Below, one piece after another: positions 11,564 through 21,789 of a stretch of 64,000 bases of DNA. How positions within the stretch are numbered: the stretch's first letter is position 1; every line of letters begins with the position of its first letter. The notes beneath the pieces were generated by a model that made no database searches, was not told the origin of the DNA, and was given only the letters and a program-made list of their open reading frames with translations. Origin of the DNA: Quercus robur (Eukaryota > Streptophyta > Magnoliopsida > Fagales > Fagaceae); the NCBI RefSeq assembly GCF_932294415.1, contig NC_065536.1, forward strand, positions 11,521,974 through 11,585,973. The letters run 5' to 3'. The translations under genes were made by a program, and so were the position numbers.

Positions 11564-12606
11564 TGAACAAATAGGAGAAATGGGCTTTTTTTTGTTTCTT
11601 TTAACTCAAACTCTATTTGGTTTATTCTGAACAGAGGAAAAGGTAAAAGAGAATGTATGCTTTTACTTGGGTCCCATTTGTAACAAGAACTCTTCTGATA
11701 TGATTTCATTTATATGTTTTTATAAACGATGAGTCCGAAATTCAAAATTGCCACTCTTTTATATGTCTTTTATAAATCAATTAATTGGATTGAGTGACAA
11801 CATTATTGTTTTTACAAACAGAGGAATGGCGTAGAATGTCATTACCAGCAATGCTTGTAGGTGAAACGGTTGGAGAAATTCTACAAGCAAGCCAATTTGC
11901 AAGAGAAATAGTAGCAGCAGTTGTTAACAAAACCAAGAAAATCACACTTGATGATCCTAAAACTCCAGTAACTCAACGGAGGAACCAGAGGCCACAACCA
12001 GAAAACTCAGAACTCAGGACTAGAAGAAAGAGGGAGAAGCAAAACAAATTGCAATTGATTCGATCAGAGTCTGATACACCATCACTTCAAAGGGCTCGTT
12101 CACGAATCAACTTCAAAGTTTCACCCCCAAAGATTAGAGAATTGGACAAAGAAAATAGCCGATATTTGGCGAATAGAATATCCCCCAAGAATAGACCATG
12201 GGCTAAAAAGACAGTTCTATTCCCCAATCCTTTGTTCTTGTCTACAGCTTCTGCACAGCAACAGAAGTTTTGCAAGACAAGGTCTCCAGTTATAGCAAGA
12301 AACAAACAAACACCACATAAGTTCTTAATTAAGTCTCCACCATCAGCTTCTTCCAAGTTTCAAGTCAAGATCAAGAGCCCCCCAGTGGTTTCTCTTTCTC
12401 CCACTAGGCATACAAGTTTGAGCAAGAAGTCTCCAAAGATGTCTCCAAAGATGTCAACTGCATCAAAGTTGCGCCGGTCTTTCTCTCCTTCAAGACTGGC
12501 AACTAGATTGGTGTCTCCATTGAGGAGCAGAAAGTGTGTACAGAAGATTGATGGGTTAATGAGTGGATTGAAGCAGCGTCCAGCTGTGACACCAATGCGA
12601 TTCTAA
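10618..12606 (+). CDS. TAN1: TANGLED1, microtubule-binding division-plane protein, complete
   Basis: TANGLED marks the cortical division site left by the preprophase band and guides the phragmoplast; it binds microtubules. Exons: 10618-10698, 11199-11341, 11470-11528 and 11822-12606, with agreeing phases, giving 355 residues. The start [18 protein letters not shown] and the next block [18 protein letters not shown] are the conserved N-terminus of the family. [20 protein letters not shown] follows at the exon 3/4 junction. The rest is basic and Ser/Pro-rich with many SP sites and ends AVTPMRF. There is no enzymatic domain. It is shorter than Arabidopsis TAN (about 480 residues as I recall), mostly by a shorter tail. 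The leader is GA-rich, and intron 1 carries a minisatellite. The head-to-tail upstream neighbour is a kinesin-14. Confidence 0.9.
10870..11185 (+). repeat. Minisatellite in TANGLED1 intron 1
   Basis: About five imperfect copies of a roughly 60-base unit stand in tandem. Each contains AGCAGCCAATCATCTTTCAA followed by ACTTATGGGTTTCTGTGTTT and a TTTTCATTTCCTTAATTTTC stretch. The third copy is interrupted by a T run. The array ends at the splice acceptor of exon 2, and the last unit runs into it. Confidence 0.75.
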
Positions 12607-12659
12607 ACACGGAGAAATAAAAGGGGGGGAACTCTTCTATAAAAGTTGAACGTTTTGTT

Positions 12660-12873
12660 TGTGATACTTTCTTGTTGTCCATAGTTGATTCTTTTTCTTT
12701 GTGGGGATATGAGTTTGGTCATTCAAATCATTTGCTGATGTACAAGTTTGCAAATAATTCATAAATTCTCATTGTTTATGATACTTTCTTGTTGTCCATC
12801 ATAGTTAATTCTTTTTCTTTTGTGGGTTTGAGTTTGGTCATTCATAGCATTTGTTGATGTACAAGTTTGCAAG
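12660..12873 (+). repeat. Tandem duplication downstream of TANGLED1
   Basis: Two direct copies of about 100-117 bases share GATACTTTCTTGTTGTCCAT, GAGTTTGGTCATTCA and TGATGTACAAGTTTGCAA. They start at about 12662 and 12779. The position suggests that the 3' UTR or polyadenylation region was duplicated. Confidence 0.75.
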
Positions 12874-13041
12874 ATATAAATATTGTCGACTTGCAGTGGA
12901 AACTGAAAATTTCTTATGCTCTTATTCTTCATAGTTTTAATCTTTTTATTGTTTTTATCACTAGTGTTTGTGAAAATTTCAAGCCAGATAAATTCTTCGA
13001 AGAGAATATTGGGAATTGAGAAAAGAGGCTTGAAAAACATC

Positions 13042-13064
13042 GGGGGGGGGGGGGGGGGGGGGGG
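13042..13064 (+). repeat. Poly-G run
   Basis: About 23 consecutive G are followed by GT-rich sequence. The run directly abuts a short transposon remnant. Confidence 0.7.
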
Positions 13065-13079
13065 TTGGTGGTGGTTGTG

Positions 13080-13350
13080 TTTTCAAACAACTATTTTCAG
13101 TTTTTAAACAACATTTCACTCATTTCTACACACTTTTTCACCCACACGTTTTTCTACAAATATTTTCAAATAACAATTTTCAGTTTTTAAACACATGTTG
13201 AAACTAAAAAATTATTGTGAAAGTACAGTAGATAAAGATAAAAGTTAATTAAAATAATAAAAAACCCATAAATAGTACCAAAAAGTACAGTGAGAATAGT
13301 AACAAAAATAAGTTGAATAGTGAAATAATTTTAATTTTTAAGTGGCCAAA
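13080..13350. mobile_element. Two adjoining short transposon remnants
   Basis: 13080-13200 shares CAGTTTTTAAACAACAT and CACACTTTTTCACCCA with the terminal-inverted-repeat element at 32493-32632. 13200-13350 shares GAAACTAAAAAATTATT, AAAAGTTAATT and AATAAGTTGAATA with 27035-27190. Neither has clear ends here, so both are decayed copies of dispersed families. Confidence 0.55.
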
Positions 13351-13880
13351 TGAAGTCTTTAAAAAGTTGTTATTTTTTCCTACTAATTTGTTAAACCGTC
13401 ATAAAGAATTTTAAGTTGGAAAAACCATTTTGTTATCCAAATAATAGACTTGTATGTCCACATGTGTATTACAAAAGAAAGTGTCATGAAATTTTTTCAT
13501 AGGCTATTATGTCTATTATATTACATTAATACAATTTCTATGCATTTGAAACGAATGTAAAAAAAAATGTATCCATTTCCCTCATCCCCACAAGAAGCAC
13601 CCAAGAATACAGAGGAAAATTATCTCCAGAGATCACCCTAAACAATGCTTATATAGCACAACTTACATACACCACTAGGCCTCAAATCATACAAGGATGC
13701 ATTCATAAAATATGAACAACGGAAATTGTGAGCAAGATGCATCATTGCTGTATTCACACAGAGCTTGCAAACTGGCCAGGCCAAGTAATATTTTACCACT
13801 CGCCAAAACTGCAGCTGTTGTGTTGAACTCCTAATGGGAAAACTCAACTCTCAAGGGCCAACAAGAAATCTTTGAAAAAC

Positions 13881-16800
13881 TTATTTGTCGGGAGATGCAA
13901 ATCTTGTCCGCTCTCTCTGCCGATTTAAAGCTCGATCCTTTGGTGAAGATGTTTTCCCTCCCACACCTGCCTGCCGCATCATCTCTGCAAAGACAGACAA
14001 TCACGCAATGAAGTACAAAAAATTCTACTTGTTTTGATGCATTATTCACATAAAGTTATTCTACAGCTTAAATTTAGATATACTAAGGCACATCATCAAG
14101 CAAAAATCCCAAAAATTTTACAGCGTTTTAACCAAAAACAAAAAACAAAAACTTAGCAATGGCATCTCTAAGAGTTCCTAAAAAATACATTAAACCAAAC
14201 TTAGTGATGACTTCTATGGAAGTAAGCCTCACGTACACACAAACGAGTCCCACTAAACATTGGGTGCTACAGAAACACTATTTAGATGGTATTTGAGATT
14301 ATAAGAGGCAAGGCAAGAAATATATACCTCGCTTTCTTTCAAGCTCTTGGTCAAGCTCTTCTTTCCACTTCCTCTGTCTCTCGGAAAAGCTCATACTGTG
14401 AGTAGCACAGTAGAGAATTTCAGATTGATCCCCAACTAGCAGAAAATCATATTGGGGCAAACTAATCAAACCATTAACTGATACTAACCTTGGACTATTG
14501 GGCTCTTGCTGAGCATCAACTACACGTCCTCTCCAATCACTAGGCGGAGGTGAAGGATTATCCTGTGAACTTTGATCACTTGCATTGCCAATATTTGACA
14601 CATGCCTGCTATTACTTCCCGGGCTTCCAGTATTAAAGGAATCAACTGTTGGAGATGGAGCACCAGTTGGACCTCGACTCGGCGACCTGCTTTTTGGAGG
14701 TAATTTCAAATACTTTGGGGTAGTTTCATCACGTGTACTCTCCGTAAAACTTGGAGAGCAAGCTGCCAAACTGTTGTAAAACTCTTCATACAAAGGTGTT
14801 TGCAGTTTCTTCAGTTCAAAAGCCTGACATGTTGATTTTCATTTCAACAACACAATTATTCAGAGCACGATAACATATATTTATACATGAAATCTTAACT
14901 GAAATCAGTACCTTCTCATCCAAAAAGGCTCTGATTTTTGACTCAGTAAGTTCATCATCATCCTCAGAAAGTGACGGGCCACAAGGAAATGAAAAATCTT
15001 TGTCCCCCTCACCAAAAACCCCAGAGCAATCAGCAGCCTGAGAAATCTGTTCTTTAGTGTCTGGATTTATTCCTGTTAGTTCTGGTTCTGGACTTGCATC
15101 GAATTTGCACCCCCAGCCATCAGTGGGCTCACGCATGGGGTTGAAACTCTAATTATAACCAAGTAATACATAAACAATTAGTTTCCAAAGTTCTTGAGTG
15201 CTCATACAAAGTCCAAGAACAAAGGAAATAAAAGTAGTTACCTTTAAGTTCTCAGGCATCAAAGAAGAACCAATCTTTACTTCCTGCACTGTAAAATCAT
15301 CTTTGTCAGTCTGACACATGTCATCATCACTGTTGTTCAATTCCCAAATATGCATTTTTTCTGAAGACTTCTCAAGAAATGCAGTTGAGCAACGCAGACT
15401 ATCCAAATTACAAAGATCTGTTGATCCAGGGCTAGTTGACATCTTACTGGAAACAAAGTTAATGCTATCATGTCAAAGGGAATCCAAACATCATTAAAGA
15501 TGCATTTCAAATTCGGGGAAAACTTCAATTGCAAAACTTACGAAGTCGCATGATCTGTGGCAGTGGGTAAAGAAGGGGTTTCAGAATTCTCCTGATGGTG
15601 GTAAAATTACTGTTATACAAAATGGTTTAAAGGAACAAATAAATAACAAGTTATATGATTCAGTTCAGTGGAACAAACCGTGACAGAAGTACGATAAGAA
15701 GGATGAGATTCCACTTGTCCACCAGTAACAAAGGGATGCTGCATGTAGTTGGCAAAGTAAGAACAAAACTTGGTGAAATATAACCACTGAATGGCCAACA
15801 TTTTGATAATCACCAGAAACATGAGTCTACAGTGAATAACGGAAAGTTATTTTTACTACTACCACCTACAATGTGCCAATTGATTATAGAGAAGTGCTAA
15901 AACTATAATCACCTGGAGCAACTCGGATGCAGCAGGCCTCAAATTTGGTTCCCTGCCATTGGATTACACATGACAAAGTATTTATTAAATAACTGGGGAA
16001 AAAAAAAAAAAAAAAAACCTAAAATCAGGAGTCAGAATTCTCTCCCTCTCTCAATCTAATTGCTCATCAACAAAACTACTCTTAAGAAATAATTTTGACC
16101 AGGAAAAAGAAGTTTTCCAGTGAAATATATATTTAGAACATCAAAAAAATTATTTAAAAAAAAAAAGAGAGTAGAAAACAATAAAGATTACATACTTTTG
16201 CAAACATTTCAGCAAAAAATCTTTTGCTTCAACAGAGAGATGCTCAGGGATCGGTGGATGAGACTTCGTTGTCCCAATGTAGAACAGAGCAGCAACCTGA
16301 ACTAACATTGTTGTTATTACAACCTAGAGGAGAACACCTTAAACCAAATATTAGAATTCAGCAGAATAAATACCTCCTGGTACTGTTGACTCCATGGGGG
16401 CTTTCCAGTGGCCATCTCAATTACAGTACATCCAACACTCCATATATCAGCAGAACTAGAGAATATGTTCATAGGATATCAGGGATTCAGACACTACCAG
16501 ATCCATCATATAGCATATAATACCAATGAATTTCACCATCTATCTAGGACTGTAAGGTCCACAACAGAATTACAGAAGCAGCTGGCGTAACCAAAAGTCA
16601 GAACAGGGTGCATATATAAGCTAACATAATGCATTGTTGCCGCCACTCTTTACTAAAAGTTACTCTGGGGTTCAGGTATAAAACTTGGCTTTGTCATGCA
16701 AAGAACAGCAAGCTTTTAAAGGAAAGATCATTCCGTAGTCTTAAAACAAACACATTGACTGAATACAATATTCAGGAAAATGCATGGCAAAAATTCACTT

Positions 16801-19800
16801 TAAAACTTAGCTTAGTTTTAACTGATTTTTCTTTCATATATCTCTAGGGGACCAAGTTAACCCAGAAAAATTCTACATACCTCTTAAATAATTATTATTA
16901 TTATTATTTTTTTTTTTGCTAATATTAAACAATAAATATGTAGTACAACTATAACAGGATATTATTCAAAGAACATAACTTTTAGAATTAATATAAAGTC
17001 TGCCTCAACTCTCATGTATAGCATAGAATGAATACAAAAAAACTTCCAGTTTTGCTTGATGTTGAGGCAACAAAGGGGTTTTATGAAGCATTTGGACTCC
17101 CAAATCTACAGGAGCAGATAACCTTGCTATATATTTCTTCATAAATCCTGTAATCTTTTCCAATCTCTTTTGTATTATAAGAGAAATTAGATAAGCATTA
17201 AACATAAAAATTAAAAAGGACTCTTGTCTTGTGAAAGCATATAGCTCTAGCATCAATATGTGGCTGAAAACAAAGTGAGTGGGGAAGGCTTAGTGTTAAT
17301 CAGATCTTCTCAATGTAGCTATACAGTGTCATTTCATATCTGTACCTAATCTTCCAATCTTTAGGCAGCTGCTTAAAAAAAACAGCAGTGACCTGAAAGT
17401 ATTTAGGTAAATCTACCTATCAAAAAATTAGAAGTATTAAAAATCAATGCCCTTAAATCAAGTTTCTTTTTTATTGGTAAATGACTTGTGCACCCAATGG
17501 GTCTTGAACCCATGACCTCACCCTCCACCTTTCTCTTACAATGAGACGAGATGCTATGTTAGCTAAAGTTGATTGACTCCCTTAAACTCTGGATCTTCAG
17601 CAAGACACAAGTATATTCATAGTATATCTAAATTTCTTTTACTTACCGTATGGAACCTTTTCTTCTTTTTTAACCTTTCTTATGCATTCTATTCTATATC
17701 CAAAAACCCTCATGCTAAAACAACCAAATAAATAACTGCACAGAAGATATCCATGGTCAAATTTTAGTGACAATCCAATGCACTATAGCTCAAATGAATG
17801 GGATCGAGGGTATAATCGTGGGCTCAATACCCACCTGGCACTTCTATAACTCAGCAATAAAAAAGTTGTACCTAATGCACAAAGCTCCCACTTTTGCAAG
17901 GTCTAAGAGAGGTCATGGTAGGTAGCCTTGACCTATCATGGTAGGTCATGGAGAGGCTGAATCCCTGACTCAAACCCTTGACCTATCACTTTTGGTGGAG
18001 GCACTTGCTATGATAACTTAGCAATAAGGGAAATAATCTAATAACCAATTCCCAGAAAAACCTCTTTTGCAAGCATATTGAAGATATAGTAGGATGCTGG
18101 TAATCATTTAGATGGTAAGAAGGTTCTAGTTGTCCTTACAAGTTATGCCCAGTCTGGAGAATGACTTCAGGAGCCATCCAATATGGTGTGCCCTTCATAG
18201 ACTTGGCACCTGAAACAGTAGCCTACACTAATGCACATCTCTCAATTAGATATCATATAAGAAGTACAAGTGTCTAAAAAATAAAACTTGTACATCTGAT
18301 TGGAAAGTGAGGGGAAAGGCAGTGTAAGTACCAGCTCAACAACCTGTTTGGATGCACCAAAATCTGCAAGTTTAATGCATCCTTTATTATCTACAAGAAT
18401 ATTTGCCCCCTGAAATTAAAGAAATAATGAGTCAAGGAAAAAGGACCCCTTTTTGCGCATATGTCACTAACAGGATAAGGAACAGCACCTTAATGTCCCT
18501 ATGCATGATTCCATTTCTGTGTAAATACTCCAGTCCTAATAACAACTGTTTTGTGTATGTTCTTATAACCTGCTTAACAAAACAGACCATAAGTTTTGCG
18601 TTTAAAACACTTACTTTCATTGATAATTGTTTTCTCTGTATATTTCTTGTATACAGAGATTTCTTTTATTAAAGTTTATCATTCATTAAAAAAAAACACC
18701 TTACAATATAAGTTGAGTATGCAAGAACTTACAGCCTCAGGGAAAGATCCAAATTTCCCCAAAAGTGAAGATATTGATCCACCAGGGACAAACTCCAACA
18801 GAATATTTAAGGTTTCCTCCTCCCTCACGGTACCCAAATATCTCTAATGGACCCAAACAAAGTACACTATCAGAGGAGTGAAAGGCTTCTTCTATTTAAT
18901 GAATAATAGAAGGTCATACTCACAACAATGTTAGGATGGGAGAGATTCTTTAGAAGCTTCACTTCTTCCTCAAGCTCCCTGATATGTGCCTAGTGATAGC
19001 ATTAATATTAAGTATTCAGTAAATTAATATTAGATAACCAATAAACGTGACCAATCATCACAATTTCCAACTTCACAAAATAAAAAGACCTGATACATGC
19101 ACAGCCATTAATTAGGACCAGAGAAATCAATCCTCTATTGCTGAATTGTTGTCTTCAGTTTCAAATATGGGAAAAAAAAATGTAATGCAAAATAAAATCA
19201 ATAATCTTCACTCAATGAAGCATCACAAAACTATCTGGCATAGCTGAGAAATATCTGTCAATCCTTTTGGAAGAAAACACAATGGAGCATAAAGTTTTGA
19301 ATCTAAACATCTTAATTTAAACTATCTCCCAACAATAAACAGAAGATAAACTAAAACAAAACGCAGAAGGAAGTAGAAACAAACCAACATCTATAACTGT
19401 TATACAGGGCCTGCTCTCCCACCAGGCCACTTAGCAAATGCCTAAGACCCCCCCAAGTGGAATAAGGCCCCATTATTTTGGTCCTTCAGTATAATACTGC
19501 ATATATAAATATCATACCCATTGACTTATAAAAGAATAAACACAGTTCTTGTCTAGCTAACAATGAAAAAAATAAAAAACTCACATACTCTTTTTTTGCA
19601 TCTCTCTCTCTCTCCTTCTTAAAAGTCTTTCCATCAAATATTTTAATAAATTAATTAATTAATAATAATAATCATCATCATCATCATCTTTACATCAATT
19701 ACCCAAAAAAAATCTACCATTCATTCCATCAAAGGCCCTGTAATTTTGTTTTTTCTCATGTTTTCTAAAACATCATATTTATTCTCATATTGATAGTATA

Positions 19801-21540
19801 GATTTCTTTTCAGAACTAACATTTCAAAAGAAGTTTTACAAATAAACGAAAATACTCTAATTAACATACTAATTTATATAACAAGGCTATATTCTTTTCC
19901 AAATATATGTATTGCTTATAGAATTTCATTGTTACAGTTGCTTCTACAAGAAAAAAACAAAACAAAACAAAACAAAATTCAAAATGATAAAACCCTATCT
20001 AAGATCAGCATTACAAAAAATTGGAGCTATATTATTACTTAATTTACTTGAAAAAGAGAAGTTAGCAAAACTCGAATACAAAAACTTAACTTTTATTTTG
20101 CATCTCTACTACATTGTTGCATCTCATAAGCAAGAAGAATGAATATTATAGGGAAAAAAACTCAGCTTAAAATTGTCCCATTAAACCTCCAATTGTATCC
20201 CGCCAACCCTGCTGTTAGTATATTGCATTTCTAGGGATAAGAAAGAGAAAGGCTAACAATCAAGTGAATCTACTACTTCTAAATCTAAACGCCTTAGTTG
20301 ATGACTTAAATTGTTCAGCAGTCAGAACATAATGAAACCTAATAATGGCAAATTTTGCTTTTTTCCTCTCTCAGTAACAAAATAGTAAAAGAGATAATGC
20401 ATAAACTCCACAATATCAATACAAAATCAAATACAAAGCACTTGATATCAAATGCAGCACACTAAAAACAGGAAATTGGAAATCAAACCTGAGCTTTCTC
20501 CTTTGAAGCGCTATTTTCTGCAATCAGAACCTGGACAAGAACAAGCACGAAACAGCTAAAATCAGATTCCACATCCATCAAAAAGAAACAATAACAAAAC
20601 ACTAAATTAACCAAAAACCACTAGAACCAAAAAGAAGACAATCCAGATACAATAACTCCAAAACTAAAATTAGCAAAAACCCATTATAGAACCTGCAACA
20701 AAGAAAGAACTCAGAATCAAAATCCAAAATCCAAATTTAACATAAACCCAGATGAAAATCAATCAGAAAAAAAACCCCTAAACTATCCTCCAAGTCCAAA
20801 ATTAACCAAAACCCAGATGAAATCAACAAGAAAGAACCTCCCCAAAATTACTTTTTTCACTTGCAATACTAACCTCCAAACCCAATATCAACCAATACCC
20901 AGATAAAATCAAAAAGAGAAAACCCCAAAAACTGACCTCCAAATCCAAAATTAACCAAAACCCAAATGAAGTCACCAAGAGAAAACCCCCCATTAAACTC
21001 ACTTTTTCACCCCAAAATTAACCTCCAAACTCAAAATCTACCCAAACCCAGATAAAACCATCAAGATAAATCCCCAAAACTGATCTTCAAATCCAAAATT
21101 AACCAAAACCAAGATAAAATCAACAATCAAAAACCCCAAAAAACTGGCCTCCAAAACCAAAACTAGCCAATACCCACCAAAAATCAAAAAGACAAAAAAC
21201 CACAAGAAAGCAATATATATAAAGCAACCTGTTTGACAGCTAGGAGCTCCCCGGAATCAAGATTCATGCCCATGTAGACGCGCCCAAATGCGCCGCAGCC
21301 GATCAACTCGCCTTTTCGCCATCGGATCGGTGGCGGTGGCGGAGGAGGAGGAGGAGAAGAGAGTTTGGAGAAGACTCTGGATTTACGAATGCAAGAATTG
21401 ATCTTGTCGACTAGTGGTAATGGCAGTGGTGAGTGTGACGGTGATGGTGACGGTGATTGCGATGATGGTGAATCATCGCTTTCTGGTGGGGCTGTACGGA
21501 ACACCAGTGATCGACGGACTGATCCAAATATGTCCTGCAT
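13881..21540 (-). CDS. NPK1: NPK1/ANP-type MAP kinase kinase kinase, complete, 17 coding exons
   Basis: Serine/threonine MAPKKK of the NACK-PQR cytokinesis cascade, which drives phragmoplast expansion. Exons in order: 21540-21229, 20530-20489, 18989-18924, 18843-18733, 18569-18489, 18409-18332, 18222-18140, 16455-16374, 16296-16196, 15952-15913, 15738-15679, 15591-15542, 15446-15242, 15148-14912, 14823-14489, 14395-14328 and 13984-13881. The product is 684 residues; tobacco NPK1 is about 690. The start [14 protein letters not shown] is the family signature. The kinase domain begins near 72 with the glycine loop GCGAFG (81-86), Lys103, HRD at 200-202, DFG at 220-222 and the APE region MAPEVIL. 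A long regulatory tail follows with an acidic [12 protein letters not shown] and a basic end, [11 protein letters not shown]. The 93-base intron between exons 15 and 16 is in frame and stop-free. Intron 2 carries a hAT element and intron 1 a minisatellite. Confidence 0.92.
17465..17580 (-). repeat. tRNA-derived SINE in NPK1 intron 7
   Basis: On the minus strand, TTTAGCTAACATAGCATC resembles a pol III A box and GGGTTCAAGACCC holds a perfect B-box core (GGTTCAAGACC) about 55 bases later. The spacing fits a tRNA-like SINE head. Confidence 0.6.
17850..18025 (-). repeat. Second SINE-like repeat in NPK1 intron 7 (Au-like)
   Basis: GCACAAAGCTCCCACTTTTG, GAGAGGTCATGGTAGGTAGC and GACTCAAACCCTTGACC (a reverse B box) follow in the order known from the widespread angiosperm Au-type SINE. 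Short direct repeats (CTATCATGGTAGGTCATGG) lie inside. The family assignment is from memory. Confidence 0.5.
19405..20211 (+). mobile_element. hAT transposon remnant in NPK1 intron 2
   Basis: The element starts CAGGGCCTG and ends with the near-reverse complement (CCAACCCTG). It is flanked by CTGTTATA (19397-19404) and CTGTTAGT (20212-20219), an 8-base target duplication that has drifted by two bases. Inside, near 19980-20100, the plus strand encodes [12 protein letters not shown] followed by [15 protein letters not shown], which resembles the C-terminal motif of plant hAT transposases (IKSYLRSTM..., IEKE...). Most of the transposase is gone, so it is an internally deleted copy of about 0.8 kb. 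Confidence 0.75.
20700..21215 (-). repeat. Degenerate minisatellite in NPK1 intron 1
   Basis: Eight or so imperfect units of about 50-65 bases repeat. Each contains variants of CCTCCAAATCCAAAATTAACC, then AAAACCCAGATGAAATCA and AGAAAACCCC. The array reaches almost to the exon 1 donor at 21228. Confidence 0.7.
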
Positions 21541-21573
21541 TGTGTGTATGTATGTATGTATGTGTTTCTGACA

Positions 21574-21665
21574 CAGAGAGAGAGAGAGAGAGAGTGAGAG
21601 TATTGGATTTGGGGTTACAGTGTGTGAGAAAAGCAGAGTGGAGAAATATGAGAGAGAGAGAGAGG
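21574..21665 (-). promoter_or_regulatory. CT-rich leader of NPK1
   Basis: On the coding (minus) strand, CT microsatellites lie at 21651-21665 and 21574-21600, followed by a CATA repeat directly before the ATG at 21540. This is the third GA/CT-rich leader in this window. Confidence 0.45.
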
Positions 21666-21789
21666 AGGGAAAAAGGTGGGTGTGATTGTTTTTGAAAAAA
21701 GAAAAAGAAAAATAAAAATGAAATATAGAAAAATAATGGGTTTTTTTCTTTTTTGTCTCTCCCTCAATCACAGTAAAGATGAAGGACAA

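Larger units (their letters stand above)
12874..13880. other. Spacer between convergent TANGLED1 and NPK1
   Basis: The two genes converge here. The stretch holds a 23-G run, remnants of two short transposon families shared with 27 kb, 32 kb and 39 kb, and the NPK1 3' UTR at the right end. No gene was seen. Confidence 0.6.

Noticed and set aside
21365-21695. Plus-strand frames opposite NPK1 exon 1
   Set aside because: They are antisense shadows of a Ser/Pro-rich coding exon and its CT leader.
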